Both the position numbers and the translations under genes were made by a program. A stretch of DNA of 37,737 bases from Deltaproteobacteria bacterium (GTDB lineage: Bacteria; Myxococcota_A; Polyangia; Haliangiales; Haliangiaceae). Shown here piece by piece: positions 16,288-24,119 of the stretch. The stretch lies in assembly GCA_013813765.1 (NCBI GenBank), contig JACCRC010000507.1:1-37737 (forward strand), written 5' to 3'. The notes beneath the pieces were generated by a model. The model was not told the DNA's origin, searched no databases, and saw only the letters and a program-made list of their open reading frames with translations. The stretch's first letter is position 1. Each line of letters opens with the position of its first letter.

Positions 16288-16331
16288 TTCCCGTTTAACC
16301 GTGCAGAGTTCGGGCCAGCATCACACGGTGT

Positions 16332-16337
16332 TACGCT
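16332..16337 (+). promoter_or_regulatory. putative -10 box TACGCT, leaderless start
   Basis: TACGCT ends 8 bases before ATG 16346 of the kinase remnant, so the promoter-like element survives although the gene is truncated. Confidence 0.4.
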
Positions 16338-16345
16338 GTATTTGA

Positions 16346-16774
16346 ATGAGCGAGGGTGATCCCGGCAAGGCTGCAACCCTGCCCGGCGGCCACGGTGCGC
16401 CTGCGGGCACGCTCGGGTCCATGATCGATGCGCACGGCGAGACTGCAGCGCCCGCCTCCGGCGATCTCCACGACGGACACGCCGCGACCCTTCCGGGCCC
16501 GGGAGTTGTCGCGGATCTGCAGGGTCTCCCGAAGGTCGATGCGGCGAGCTACGCGATCGGAGCGGAGATCGCGCGCGGCGGGATGGGAAAGATCCTGTCG
16601 GCGCGCGACCGGCGCCTGCGCCGCGATGTCGTCATCAAGGTCACGCGCCACGAGGTGCAGCGGATCGATCTGGCGGCTCGACGACCCGAAGCCACCGCCG
16701 AGCGGGCGCGCGTTGATCGGCTGGCTCAACAGCACACGAACCTCGTGTACGCGGAGCCGACGTCTCCTAGGTGA
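16346..16774 (+). pseudogene. truncated Ser/Thr protein kinase
   Basis: A 142-residue frame. After a low-complexity N-terminal leader rich in Gly, Ala and Pro, it enters a Hanks-type kinase domain: YAIGAEIARGGMGKILSARD (glycine-rich loop) and DVVIKV (the ATP-binding Lys). Kinase similarity stops around residue 105. The rest (QQHTNLVYAEPTSPR) is not kinase-like, and the catalytic loop (HRD) and DFG are absent. I found no continuation in the other two forward frames. The end overlaps the stop of the convergent PilZ gene by 8 bases. Probably a deletion remnant; a short expressed peptide cannot be excluded, as the start and promoter-like box are kept. Confidence 0.7.
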
Positions 16775-17072
16775 CTTCGAGATCGAGCAGGGGCGCGTCG
16801 AAGCGCACCGCGGTGAGGAACCGGAAGATGTTGTCGGGGTGGTCGTCGGTGTCGACGCGGACCACGTGACCGCCCGTCGAGCCGGGCCTGTCCTTCGCGA
16901 GCTTGAACATCAGCGCGACGTGCTCGCCGATCTCGAACTTGCTCAGGCTGTGAAACAGGATTCCACCCTGGCTCACATCGCGGATCATGCCGACGCGATC
17001 TCGACGCACGCTGGTGCTCACGTTGACCGGCACCTGAATGGTGTGCCGCGTGTAGCGCCGACGGTCGTCCAT
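16767..17072 (-). CDS. PilZ domain protein
   Basis: A 101-residue single-domain PilZ protein, a likely cyclic-di-GMP receptor in the cytoplasm. The binding signature is present: RxxxR in RRYTR (R5, R9) and DxSxxG in DVSQGG (D32, S34, G37), followed by the beta-barrel strands (GEHVALMFKL, GHVVRVD). This subfamily in myxobacteria often regulates motility or gene expression, but no target is adjacent. The start lies 9 bases after the stop of the M16 peptidase gene, so it is probably co-transcribed with that pair. The EAL phosphodiesterase at 29535 could act on the same messenger. Confidence 0.9.
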   Translation of the reverse strand: MDDRRRYTRHTIQVPVNVSTSVRRDRVGMIRDVSQGGILFHSLSKFEIGEHVALMFKLAKDRPGSTGGHVVRVDTDDHPDNIFRFLTAVRFDAPLLDLEVT

Positions 17073-17081
17073 CCTGAAGGT

Positions 17082-18554
17082 CTACTTCTTGAGTGCGACT
17101 CCGTAAAGGTCAAACATCGCGGGGTCGCCGAGACCGAGCTTATCGACGTCTGCCCGGATCTTCGACATGTCGCCGACGATGGCGACCACCAGCGACTTCG
17201 CCGGGACCACGGACTTCGCGACGGTCTTCAGCTCCTTCGCGGTGACCTTTCGGATTCCATCGGCATAACGGGCGTACCAGTCGACCGGCAGGCCCTGGAG
17301 CGCCAGCTCGGCGAGCGCGCCTGCCGTGCCGGCGTTGGTCTCGAACCGCGCCGGCAGCGCACGAATCAAATTCTGTTTCGACTTCTCGAGCTCGGCCGCC
17401 GGGACGTCGGTGGTCGTGAGCTCCTCGACCATCTTCAGCGTCTCCGAGATGCCCTGACCCGTTGCTGCGGTGACGATCGCGGTGCCGATCACGAACGGAC
17501 CACGCGCGATCCGCCAGTCCATGCTCGCGTTCGCGCCGTAGGTGATGCCGAGCTGCTCGCGCAAGCGCTGGACGAGGCGGCTCGTGAAGCCGTCGCCAAG
17601 CGTCGTGCGATAGACCTCGAACGCGAAGAACCGCGGGTCCTTGCGGTCGAGCCCGATGAGACCGAAGCGCACGTCGCTCTGCGCGGCAGCGGGCCGGTCG
17701 ACGAGCAGCAGGCGCGAGGCGATCTTCGCGGGCGCCGCAGCGACCTTCGCGGGCCGCTTCACGCCGGCGGGCTTCCACGCGCCGAGGCCGGCGTCGAGCT
17801 TCGCCCGCAGCGCCTTCGGATCCACATCACCGACGACGACGAGCGTCATCACCGCGGGGTTCCAGCGCTCCTTGTAGAAAGCACGCGCGTCGGCGGTCGT
17901 GACCGCCTTGAACTCCCCGAGCACGCCGGCACCCGGGTGGCCATACGCGCTCGACGGTCCGTAGATCGCGCCGTTGACGAGGTTCGCGGCGACCTCGCGA
18001 GGCCGATCGCGTCGCAGCTCGAGCGACGTAATGCGGTCGCCCTTCACGCGCTCCGCTTCCTTGTCCTCGAACGCAGGCTGCGTGATCAGCTTCGTCGCGA
18101 GCTCGAGCGTCGAGTCGAGTGTCTTCGCGAGGGTGCTGATCGACATGTACGCGGCATCGGCGTCGGCCGCGATGGCGATGCCTGCGCCGAGCCGGTCGGT
18201 CTCCTCGGCGATCGCGATCGGTGACAGACCGCCGGCGCCTTCGTCGAGCAGATCTGCGGTGAACGCCGCGAGGCCGCCCTTGCCCTTCGGATCGGCGGCG
18301 GTGCCCGCACCCGGCACCACGAGCGCGAGCGAGACGATCGGCAGCTTGTGATTCTCGACGACGAGCAGCTGCATGCCGTTCTTCAGCTTCGAGCGCACCG
18401 CGGACGGCGGCTTGAACGTGGGCTCCTTGCCGGGCGTGGGTTGGGTCTTCCAGTCGGAGATGCCCGACTTGTCGAACACGGACGGAGCGGCGAGCGCAGG
18501 CGCGCCAAATACCGAGCCGACGAGCAGAGACACCAGGACGAGCGCGGTACGCAT
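17082..18554 (-). CDS. M16 family peptidase, non-catalytic subunit
   Basis: A 490-residue secreted protein with a standard signal peptide (cut probably after APALA, about residue 22). Its two M16-type halves include LKNGMQLLVVENHKLPIVSL and YKERWNPAVMTLVVVGDV. The zinc motif HxxEH is missing: the matching segment reads GGLAAFTADLLDEGAGG. It is therefore the inactive partner of a two-subunit M16B peptidase, which completes the chamber and supplies substrate-binding residues. Start ATG 18554 overlaps the stop of the catalytic subunit as TGATG, so the two are translated in step. Confidence 0.9.
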   Translation of the reverse strand: MRTALVLVSLLVGSVFGAPALAAPSVFDKSGISDWKTQPTPGKEPTFKPPSAVRSKLKNGMQLLVVENHKLPIVSLALVVPGAGTAADPKGKGGLAAFTADLLDEGAGGLSPIAIAEETDRLGAGIAIAADADAAYMSISTLAKTLDSTLELATKLITQPAFEDKEAERVKGDRITSLELRRDRPREVAANLVNGAIYGPSSAYGHPGAGVLGEFKAVTTADARAFYKERWNPAVMTLVVVGDVDPKALRAKLDAGLGAWKPAGVKRPAKVAAAPAKIASRLLLVDRPAAAQSDVRFGLIGLDRKDPRFFAFEVYRTTLGDGFTSRLVQRLREQLGITYGANASMDWRIARGPFVIGTAIVTAATGQGISETLKMVEELTTTDVPAAELEKSKQNLIRALPARFETNAGTAGALAELALQGLPVDWYARYADGIRKVTAKELKTVAKSVVPAKSLVVAIVGDMSKIRADVDKLGLGDPAMFDLYGVALKK

Positions 18555-19894
18555 CACTTCTTCTCCAGGGGCTTCTTGCCGGGGCTGATCGTCAGCACGA
18601 CGCGCGTATTCGGCTTCAGGTACTTCGCGGCCACGGCCTGCACCTGTGCAGTGGTCACGGCGCGGCGGCGCGCGAGGTCCTTCGCGAAGTAGTCGGGGTC
18701 CTTCGCCTGCACGTCGTAGCTCGCGAGCTGGATCGCCCGCTGCAGCACGGGCTCGAGGCCGTTGAGGAACGACGCCTCCTGCGCGTTCTGCGCACGCTCG
18801 AGCTCCTTCGCATCGGGCGCTGCCCCGGCGATGCGTGCGACCTCCTCGCTGATCTCCTTGATCAGGCGCTGCGGATCGACGCCCGGCTTCGCGGTCGCCG
18901 TGATCTGGAACTCTCCGCCGATCTGCTCGCCGGAGAACCCGGCGCGCACGTCCTGCGCGATCTTCTCGTCGTAGACGAGGCGCTTGTAGAGGCGGCTGGA
19001 CTTGCCGTCCCCGAGGATCGCAGCGAGTGTGTCGAGTGCGGGCTCGTCGGCAGTGAAGCTCGCCGGCCCGCGCCACGTGAGGTACACGCGCGGAACCTGA
19101 ACGTCATCGGTCGTGCTGATCACGATCTCCTTCGTGATCGGCGCGGGCACCTTGTACTGCGGGCGCGCGGGCTCGGCGGCCTTCGGGATCCAGCTGAAGT
19201 ATTTCTCGACGAGCTTCTTCACGTCGTCGAACTTCACGTCGCCGGCGATCACCATCGTCGCGTTGTTCGGCACGTAGTACGTGCGGAAGAACTGCGAGAC
19301 GTCCTTCACCGTCGCGGCCTTCAGATCGGCCACGTGACCGATCGTCGACCAGTGATAGCCGTGGTCCTTCGGCCACAGCTGCTCGGCGATCAGGAGCGAG
19401 GCCATGCCGTACGGCCGGTTCTCGTAGCTCTGCCGGCGCTCGTTGAGCACGACGTCGCGCTGGTTATCGAGCTTCGCCTGATCGAACGTGTCGAGCAGGC
19501 CGGCGACGCGGTCCGCCTCGATCCACAGCATGGTCTCGAGGAAGTTCGAGCCACCGACGTTCTGATAGACCGTCATGTCGCCCGACGTGAACGCGTTCGA
19601 CCAGCCGCCCGCCCCTTCGAGCAGCTTGTCCATGAGGCCGTCGTCGAGGTGTGCCGAGCCCTTGAACATCAGGTGCTCGAACAGGTGCGCGAAGCCCGTG
19701 CGGTTCGCGACCTCGTCCTTCGATCCGACCTTGAACCACAGCACCTCGTACGCGACGGGTGCCTTGTGATCCTCGATCACGTAGACCTTGAGTCCGTTCG
19801 GCAGCTGGAACGACTGGTATGCGATTCGTGGCTCTTCTGCGCTCGCAGTGCGCGCGAACAGCAGGGCCACGAGCAGTGGCAGGAGGCGTTTCAT
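18554..19894 (-). CDS. M16 family zinc metallopeptidase, catalytic subunit
   Basis: A 446-residue secreted peptidase with an N-terminal signal peptide (MKRLLPLLVALLFARTASA). The inverted zinc motif HxxEH is intact as H70-L-F-E73-H74 in GFAHLFEHLMFKGS, and the third ligand is probably E152 in VVLNERRQSYENRPYG. The rest follows the pitrilysin/PqqL-like M16B pattern (YYVPNNATMVIAGDV, DGKSSRLYKRLVYD). It probably degrades or processes peptides in the periplasm together with the non-catalytic partner encoded directly downstream. TAGTGT lies 6 bases before ATG. First gene of a likely operon with the partner subunit and PilZ. Confidence 0.93.
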   Translation of the reverse strand: MKRLLPLLVALLFARTASAEEPRIAYQSFQLPNGLKVYVIEDHKAPVAYEVLWFKVGSKDEVANRTGFAHLFEHLMFKGSAHLDDGLMDKLLEGAGGWSNAFTSGDMTVYQNVGGSNFLETMLWIEADRVAGLLDTFDQAKLDNQRDVVLNERRQSYENRPYGMASLLIAEQLWPKDHGYHWSTIGHVADLKAATVKDVSQFFRTYYVPNNATMVIAGDVKFDDVKKLVEKYFSWIPKAAEPARPQYKVPAPITKEIVISTTDDVQVPRVYLTWRGPASFTADEPALDTLAAILGDGKSSRLYKRLVYDEKIAQDVRAGFSGEQIGGEFQITATAKPGVDPQRLIKEISEEVARIAGAAPDAKELERAQNAQEASFLNGLEPVLQRAIQLASYDVQAKDPDYFAKDLARRRAVTTAQVQAVAAKYLKPNTRVVLTISPGKKPLEKK

Positions 19895-19900
19895 GCGCGA

Positions 19901-19906
19901 ACACTA
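19901..19906 (-). promoter_or_regulatory. putative -10 box TAGTGT, leaderless start
   Basis: On the minus strand TAGTGT ends 6 bases before ATG 19894 of the catalytic M16 peptidase gene. Confidence 0.5.
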
Positions 19907-19948
19907 GCGCATCCTCGACGCTGTCCCACCGTGTCGCAGCGACCAGCT

Positions 19949-20662
19949 TCAGTACGGGAGCTTGCCGCCGAGCTTCATCGGCTTCGACGCCCCGGAGCGG
20001 CGCCCCGTCGAGTCGACGTAGAACAGCGTCACGATGTCGCCCGGTTTCGGGATCGAGGTGCCGTTCGGAAGGCTGCCGCAATCCGAGTGCATGTACGGGA
20101 ACTGCGTCAGGCCCGTGCCCGTCATGCCCCACGACGTCGGTTTGCCCTTCGCGTCCGCGATGACGATGGCGTAGGTCATCTTCGCGGGCTCGACCTCGAG
20201 CGTCGCCTCGATGCGCTGCGATGAACGCCGCGACAGCGTGGCGATGTATTCCAGCTTCTTGATCTTCGGTGCGGGGTAGGCCGCGAGCTTGGACTTGCTC
20301 GCCGTGACCGAGGCCACGACCTTGCCGCTGTCGTCCTCGAGCGTGATCGGCGCCGTCTGGCTCTCCGCCCTGATCCGGTACACGGCGAGGCCGGGCGCGA
20401 GCACGTCGATCTTCGGCGCGACGGCCGTCTTGCCGCTGCGCAGGCGCCACTTCGGCTGCACCACCTCGGCGCTACCCTTGCCGCCGTTCGCCGGGTCGTA
20501 GCTGCCGCTGACCGTGGCTGCGACCAGGATGCCGCCATCACTCGGGATTGCGGTGTCTGCCTTCGGGATCACCTGCGTCATCAGCTGTGAGGGCATGCAG
20601 TCACCCTCGGCCTTCGCTGGGGCCAGCGCGAGGACAGCGGCGACGAGGACGAAGCGGTGCAT
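19949..20662 (-). CDS. hypothetical secreted protein
   Basis: A 237-residue protein with a signal peptide (MHRFVLVAAVLALAPAKA, probable cut after AKA) and a mature part of mainly beta character (PITLEDDSGKVVASVTASKS, EATLEVEPAKMTYAIVIAD), suggesting one or two Ig-like or beta-sandwich domains. Two cysteines, one near the start (GDCMPSQ) and one late (SDCGSLP), could form a disulfide. No known family recognised. TACGTT lies 9 bases before ATG. The gap of 54 bases before the M16 gene, which has its own promoter-like box, argues for separate transcription. Confidence 0.75.
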   Translation of the reverse strand: MHRFVLVAAVLALAPAKAEGDCMPSQLMTQVIPKADTAIPSDGGILVAATVSGSYDPANGGKGSAEVVQPKWRLRSGKTAVAPKIDVLAPGLAVYRIRAESQTAPITLEDDSGKVVASVTASKSKLAAYPAPKIKKLEYIATLSRRSSQRIEATLEVEPAKMTYAIVIADAKGKPTSWGMTGTGLTQFPYMHSDCGSLPNGTSIPKPGDIVTLFYVDSTGRRSGASKPMKLGGKLPY

Positions 20663-20671
20663 GGCCGTACC

Positions 20672-20677
20672 AACGTA
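20672..20677 (-). promoter_or_regulatory. putative -10 box TACGTT, leaderless start
   Basis: On the minus strand TACGTT ends 9 bases before ATG 20662 of the secreted protein gene. Confidence 0.4.
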
Positions 20678-20733
20678 TGCCGTCCAGCAGCGGTCTGTCG
20701 CGCGGAAACCGAGAATGCGTCATGCTTGATGTC

Positions 20734-20910
20734 ATGACGATGGCCGACCTCGGACCCGAACGACCGGGCGAGGGATCCGAGACCCGCCAGTGGGGCGAGC
20801 GCAGCCGTACGAATCAGGAGATGGAGGCGTCGGTGTCGACGCGCTTCTTCTTCATCGCTGTGGTCGTGATCATCGCTGCGCTTCTGGTGTACTTCATCGT
20901 TCGCGGATGA
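20734..20910 (+). CDS. small single-pass membrane protein
   Basis: About 58 residues: a hydrophilic N-terminus (ADLGPERPGEGSETRQWGER) and one C-terminal membrane helix (FFFIAVVVIIAALLVYFIV). Probably a tail-anchored inner-membrane protein. Start codons at 20722, 20734 and 20740 are all in frame; 20734 is favoured because CATGCT, one base off TANNNT, ends 7 bases before it. The stop overlaps the haemoglobin start as ATGA, so the two are probably translated together and this peptide may place or partner the globin (inference). No known family. Confidence 0.65.
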   Translation: MTMADLGPERPGEGSETRQWGERSRTNQEMEASVSTRFFFIAVVVIIAALLVYFIVRG

Positions 20911-21299
20911 AGCCCACGCCCTTCGAGCAGCTCGGCGGAGCAGAGCGTGTGAAGGCGCTCGTCGAGACGTTTTACGACGTGATGAGCGAGCAGGAGCCCG
21001 CGCTCGCGCAGCTCCATTCGTGCGATCCGGACGGCAAGGTCGCGCGCACACCGCGCGAGCGATTCGCATTGTTTCTGATCGGCTGGCTCGGTGGTCCCGA
21101 GGACTACGTACTGCAGCACGGCCATCCACGCCTGCGCATGCGGCACGGGCGCGTCGGCGTCAACATCGCGATGCGCGATGCATGGGTCCGCTGCATGAAC
21201 GCCGCGATGGAGAAGCATGCGATCACCGGTGACGTGCGCACGTTCCTCGACGCGCGGTTCGCCGAGGTCGCAGACTTCCTGCGCAACACCGACGGCTAG
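20907..21299 (+). CDS. truncated haemoglobin, group II
   Basis: A 130-residue 2-on-2 globin that binds haem and small ligands (O2, NO), usually linked to oxidative or nitrosative stress. The N-terminus is FEQLGGAERVKALVETFYDV with Tyr B10 at Y23. The group II haem pocket is HPRLRMRHGRVGVNIAMRDA with proximal His H80 and the group-typical Trp G8 at W93 (DAWVRCM). Length matches group II. It overlaps the small membrane-protein gene by 4 bases (ATGA). No separate promoter box. Confidence 0.92.
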   Translation: MKPTPFEQLGGAERVKALVETFYDVMSEQEPALAQLHSCDPDGKVARTPRERFALFLIGWLGGPEDYVLQHGHPRLRMRHGRVGVNIAMRDAWVRCMNAAMEKHAITGDVRTFLDARFAEVADFLRNTDG

Positions 21300-21308
21300 G
21301 GCGACAAT

Positions 21309-22130
21309 TTAGAGGTGGGCGAGTAGCCCGTGGGCGCGCGCGAGGCGCACGAGATCGTAGAGCGGCTTCAGCGTGTTGCGCGGTGTGGTGACGAAGCGCT
21401 CGGCGTGGAATGCGTTGTAGAGCAGCTTCCGACCGTCCTCGCGCTCCGCGAGCGTCAGGATCGCGTTGCCGAACACACGGTGGTCATCCTTCGAGAGCAG
21501 GCCGTGCCCGACGATCACGTCGTTCGGGATCGTGGCCGTCCACTCGAGCACGCGGATCGAGCGCTCGGGCGCGACCGCGATGAAGCCTGCGCGCGTGATC
21601 GGTGCGCCATCGGCCGGCCGCTGCGCGAACGTCGCGCCCGCATCCGCCCTGCCCTCGAGCACCGCGCGCACGACGCCGGCGTGTGACTTCTCGAACAGCT
21701 CGCCGCCGAAGAATGCATCCGGTTCGATGCCGCGCGCGGCGAGCTGCAGCCGGACGAACAGATAGCCCGCTGCGCTCGTGCGGTCGACCCACGCGATCGT
21801 CTTGCCGCGTAGCTGCTCGGTGAACCGCGCCGGCGAGCTGGCGTCGACGAACAGCACCGCCGAGTAATCGGTCCGGTCGTCACGCACCGCCGAGAGCAGC
21901 GGCGTGAGCTTCATGTGCTCGCCTGCCATCACCATCTGCGCCGGCGACATCCACGCGTAGTCGATCCGGCCCTTCTCGAGGGCATCCGTCAGCTCACCGT
22001 AGGTCTCGGGATGCAGGCACGTCACCCGCTTGTGGAGCAGCTTGCCCACCGCCTCGCAGAGCGCCGCCAGCGCGATCCGGCTATCCCCCGGAGTCGGCGA
22101 CGGCACCACAGCGAGCGTGATTCCGGCCAC
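21309..22130 (-). CDS. PhnD-like phosphate/phosphonate-binding protein without signal peptide
   Basis: A 273-residue type 2 periplasmic-binding-protein fold of the PhnD/phosphonate kind: LAVVPSPTPGDSRIALAALC at the start, YGELTDALEKGRIDYAWMSP, VDRTSAAGYLFVRLQLAARG and NDVIVGHGLLSKDD. Such proteins normally bind anions outside the cell, but this one begins directly with the first beta strand after a GTG start and has no signal peptide or lipobox. No ABC permease or ATPase is adjacent. TAGACT 7 bases before GTG supports that start as native, so a cytosolic ligand-sensing role is plausible (inference). Divergent from the DTW gene across 37 bases. Confidence 0.85.
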   Translation of the reverse strand: MAGITLAVVPSPTPGDSRIALAALCEAVGKLLHKRVTCLHPETYGELTDALEKGRIDYAWMSPAQMVMAGEHMKLTPLLSAVRDDRTDYSAVLFVDASSPARFTEQLRGKTIAWVDRTSAAGYLFVRLQLAARGIEPDAFFGGELFEKSHAGVVRAVLEGRADAGATFAQRPADGAPITRAGFIAVAPERSIRVLEWTATIPNDVIVGHGLLSKDDHRVFGNAILTLAEREDGRKLLYNAFHAERFVTTPRNTLKPLYDLVRLARAHGLLAHL

Positions 22131-22137
22131 GACTCCC

Positions 22138-22143
22138 AGTCTA
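22138..22143 (-). promoter_or_regulatory. putative -10 box TAGACT, leaderless start
   Basis: On the minus strand TAGACT ends 7 bases before the GTG start at 22130. It supports the signal-peptide-free start of the PhnD-like gene. Confidence 0.5.
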
Positions 22144-22151
22144 CCGGAACC

Positions 22152-22157
22152 TACGGT
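22152..22157 (+). promoter_or_regulatory. putative -10 box TACGGT, near-leaderless start
   Basis: TACGGT ends 10 bases before GTG 22168. It sits back to back with the minus-strand box at 22138-22143 in a 37-base divergent gap. Confidence 0.4.
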
Positions 22158-22167
22158 AAGAAAGAGC

Positions 22168-23334
22168 GTGCACCGCTTCGCCCCCGAACGTCCCGAGCCC
22201 CGCGCCGTCTGCGGGCGGTGCAGGCGTCCGCAGAGCGTGTGTTACTGCGCGGCGCTCCCGCGCCTCGAGACCACGACGAAGATCGTGATCCTGCAGCACC
22301 CGCGCGAGCGCGACATGCCGATCGGCACCGCGCGCATGGCCTCGCTCTGTCTGCCGCAGGCGCAGCTTCATGTCGGGGTCCGCTGGGATGGTCACCCCGC
22401 GCTCGCGGCCGCGCTCGGCGATCCTGCGCGTCCACCGATCCTCCTCTATCCAGGTCCGGGCGCGAAGGACATCCTCGCCGAGCCACCGCAAGGTCCCGTC
22501 ACGCTCGTCGTCGTCGATGGAACGTGGTCACAGGCGAAGACCGTCGTGCGCGACAATCCCATCCTGCAGGCGCTGCCCCGCTACGCGTTCGCGGCGCCCG
22601 AGCTGTCGCAGTACAAGATCCGCAAGGAGCCGCGCGCGGAGTACTGCTCCACGATCGAGGCGCTGATGCACGTGCTCGGCGCGCTCGAAGGGCAGCCCGC
22701 CCGGTTCCGCGCGCTGCTCGATCCCATGCGCGCGATGATCGATGCGCAGATCGCCTGCCAGACCGATTCTCCGCGCCGCAGCACACCGCGACAGCCCAAG
22801 CCCGTGCGCACGCCGCGCCGCCCGCTCCGCGCGGATCTCCGGACCGACGACATCGTGGTGCTCGTCGGCGAGGCGAACGCGTGGCCGTACTCCGCAGGAA
22901 CCTCGAACCCGCGCGACGAGCTCGTGCATCTCGTGCTCCATCGCCTGACGACCGGCGAGACGTACGCGCGTGTGATCGCGCCGCGCCGCGACCTGTCGCC
23001 GACGACCACGTTTCACACCGATCTGCCCGGGGCACGGCTGCTCGCCGGAACGACGCCACAGCTCGCACTGGCGGAGGCCGCCGCGTTCCTCCGCCCGACC
23101 GACGTGATCTGCACGTGGGGTCACTACGGTGCGCAGCTCGTCGACGAGGCCGGCGGCTCGCTGCCGAACCGGATCGACATGCGCGCCGCCGCGTATCGCT
23201 GCTTCAACAAGAAGATCGGAACGCTCGAGGAGTACGCGCGCTCGCTCGGCGGCGACCCGACACCCGTCACCGACGGCCGCGCCGGCCTTCGCGCCGCGAT
23301 GCTCGCGCAGATCCTCCGCGCCTGGTTCGCGTGA
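22168..23334 (+). CDS. DTW-domain tRNA-uridine aminocarboxypropyltransferase with extra C-terminal domain
   Basis: A 388-residue protein. The N-terminal half is a DTW domain: cysteines C15, C18, C25 and C27 (CGRCRRPQSVCYC), H44-P45-R46-E47, and VVVDGTWSQAKTVV (114-127). In E. coli TapT/YfiP this domain transfers an aminocarboxypropyl group from SAM to a tRNA uridine. A basic linker (about 200-222) leads to a second domain of about 165 residues starting DDIVVLVGEANAWPY, with TWGHYGAQLVDEAGG and RAGLRAAMLAQILRAWF. Its order of motifs loosely recalls DnaQ-like exonucleases but the catalytic acids are not evident. The start is GTG. The stop overlaps the next gene as GTGA. Confidence 0.85.
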   Translation: MHRFAPERPEPRAVCGRCRRPQSVCYCAALPRLETTTKIVILQHPRERDMPIGTARMASLCLPQAQLHVGVRWDGHPALAAALGDPARPPILLYPGPGAKDILAEPPQGPVTLVVVDGTWSQAKTVVRDNPILQALPRYAFAAPELSQYKIRKEPRAEYCSTIEALMHVLGALEGQPARFRALLDPMRAMIDAQIACQTDSPRRSTPRQPKPVRTPRRPLRADLRTDDIVVLVGEANAWPYSAGTSNPRDELVHLVLHRLTTGETYARVIAPRRDLSPTTTFHTDLPGARLLAGTTPQLALAEAAAFLRPTDVICTWGHYGAQLVDEAGGSLPNRIDMRAAAYRCFNKKIGTLEEYARSLGGDPTPVTDGRAGLRAAMLAQILRAWFA

Positions 23335-24119
23335 AGAGACGCGTCGTCCGTTGCCCGACGTGCGGCTCGACGAACGCGAGCAGCGACGAGTCGCAGTCGT
23401 TCTACGAAATCACGTGCATGCGGTGTGCGAGCTGCGGTTTCCACCAGCTCTGCGATACCTGGCAGATCAGCTTCGACTGGAACCTCGATATCGAGCTCGA
23501 GGAGGGCGCGGACCTGCCGGCGCTTTGCGAGCCGCTCGCGCCGGGCATGGGCGTCTACGACAAAGCGCCGACGGCGGCGCCGGCAACACCGCAGAAACCG
23601 CCAACACCGCCGACACCGCAGACACCGCAGAAACCGCCAGCGCGGCCCGCGCCGATCGCGCCGCCCTCGCCGCCGGTACGGCTCGCTCGGACGAGCATCG
23701 TCCGCTGTCCCGAATGCGGATCGACTGATGCCGGCCGAGACGAGGTTCGCTCCGCGTTGGAACGCTCGTACATGCGGTGTCTCGTGTGCAGCTTCGGAGA
23801 GGACTGCGACGCGTCGAAGGTCAGCGCCGACTGGCACGCCGAGATCGGGCTACCCGCGGGCGCTGATGTGCCGGCGTTCGTCGAGCCGCTGCGCGCCCGG
23901 AGAGCCGTCGAGCCGAGGCCGGTCACTCCGCCACCAGCGCGCGTGCGCTGGAAGGTCATGGGCGAGGACACGTTCGCGCGCGAGACCTACTTCATCGGGT
24001 TGTATGAAACCGAAGCGGCGGCGAAGGCCGCTGTCGCCGAGCGCGAAGCGCGCCATCAGCTCACACAGGACGAGGCGGTGCGCGATACGCTCTGGATCGT
24101 CAAAGTCGAGGACGCATGA
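23331..24119 (+). CDS. double zinc-ribbon-like repeat protein with C-terminal WKVMG domain
   Basis: An unrecognised 262-residue protein. Residues about 5-70 and 124-188 are two copies of one module: RCPTCGST ... CMRCASCGF ... ISFDWNLDIELEEGADLPA, and RCPECGST ... CLVCSFGEDCD ... VSADWHAEIGLPAGADVPA. Each has two CxxC pairs (C8/C11 with C29/C32/C35; C126/C129 with C150/C153), so zinc binding is likely. They are joined by a Pro-rich linker with 9-base repeats. The C-terminal 59 residues (RVRWKVMGEDTFARETYF ...) match the next gene's whole product. The start is GTG overlapping the DTW stop (GTGA); the stop overlaps the next start (ATGA). Confidence 0.8.
   Translation: MKRRVVRCPTCGSTNASSDESQSFYEITCMRCASCGFHQLCDTWQISFDWNLDIELEEGADLPALCEPLAPGMGVYDKAPTAAPATPQKPPTPPTPQTPQKPPARPAPIAPPSPPVRLARTSIVRCPECGSTDAGRDEVRSALERSYMRCLVCSFGEDCDASKVSADWHAEIGLPAGADVPAFVEPLRARRAVEPRPVTPPPARVRWKVMGEDTFARETYFIGLYETEAAAKAAVAEREARHQLTQDEAVRDTLWIVKVEDA
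23586..23639 (+). repeat. six 9-base units encoding a Pro-rich linker
   Basis: Six in-frame 9-base units of the form ACACCGCAG or AAACCGCCA encode TPQ, KPP, TPP, TPQ, TPQ, KPP (residues 86-103). A sequence like this may vary in copy number between strains. Confidence 0.8.

Noticed and set aside
16428..18224. A 598-codon plus-strand frame
   Set aside because: It runs antisense to the PilZ and M16 genes, has the composition of a high-G+C shadow and shares no domain.
22030..22167. Upstream extension of the DTW gene
   Set aside because: It is antisense to the start of the PhnD-like gene and lacks family similarity; GTG 22168 begins the recognisable domain.
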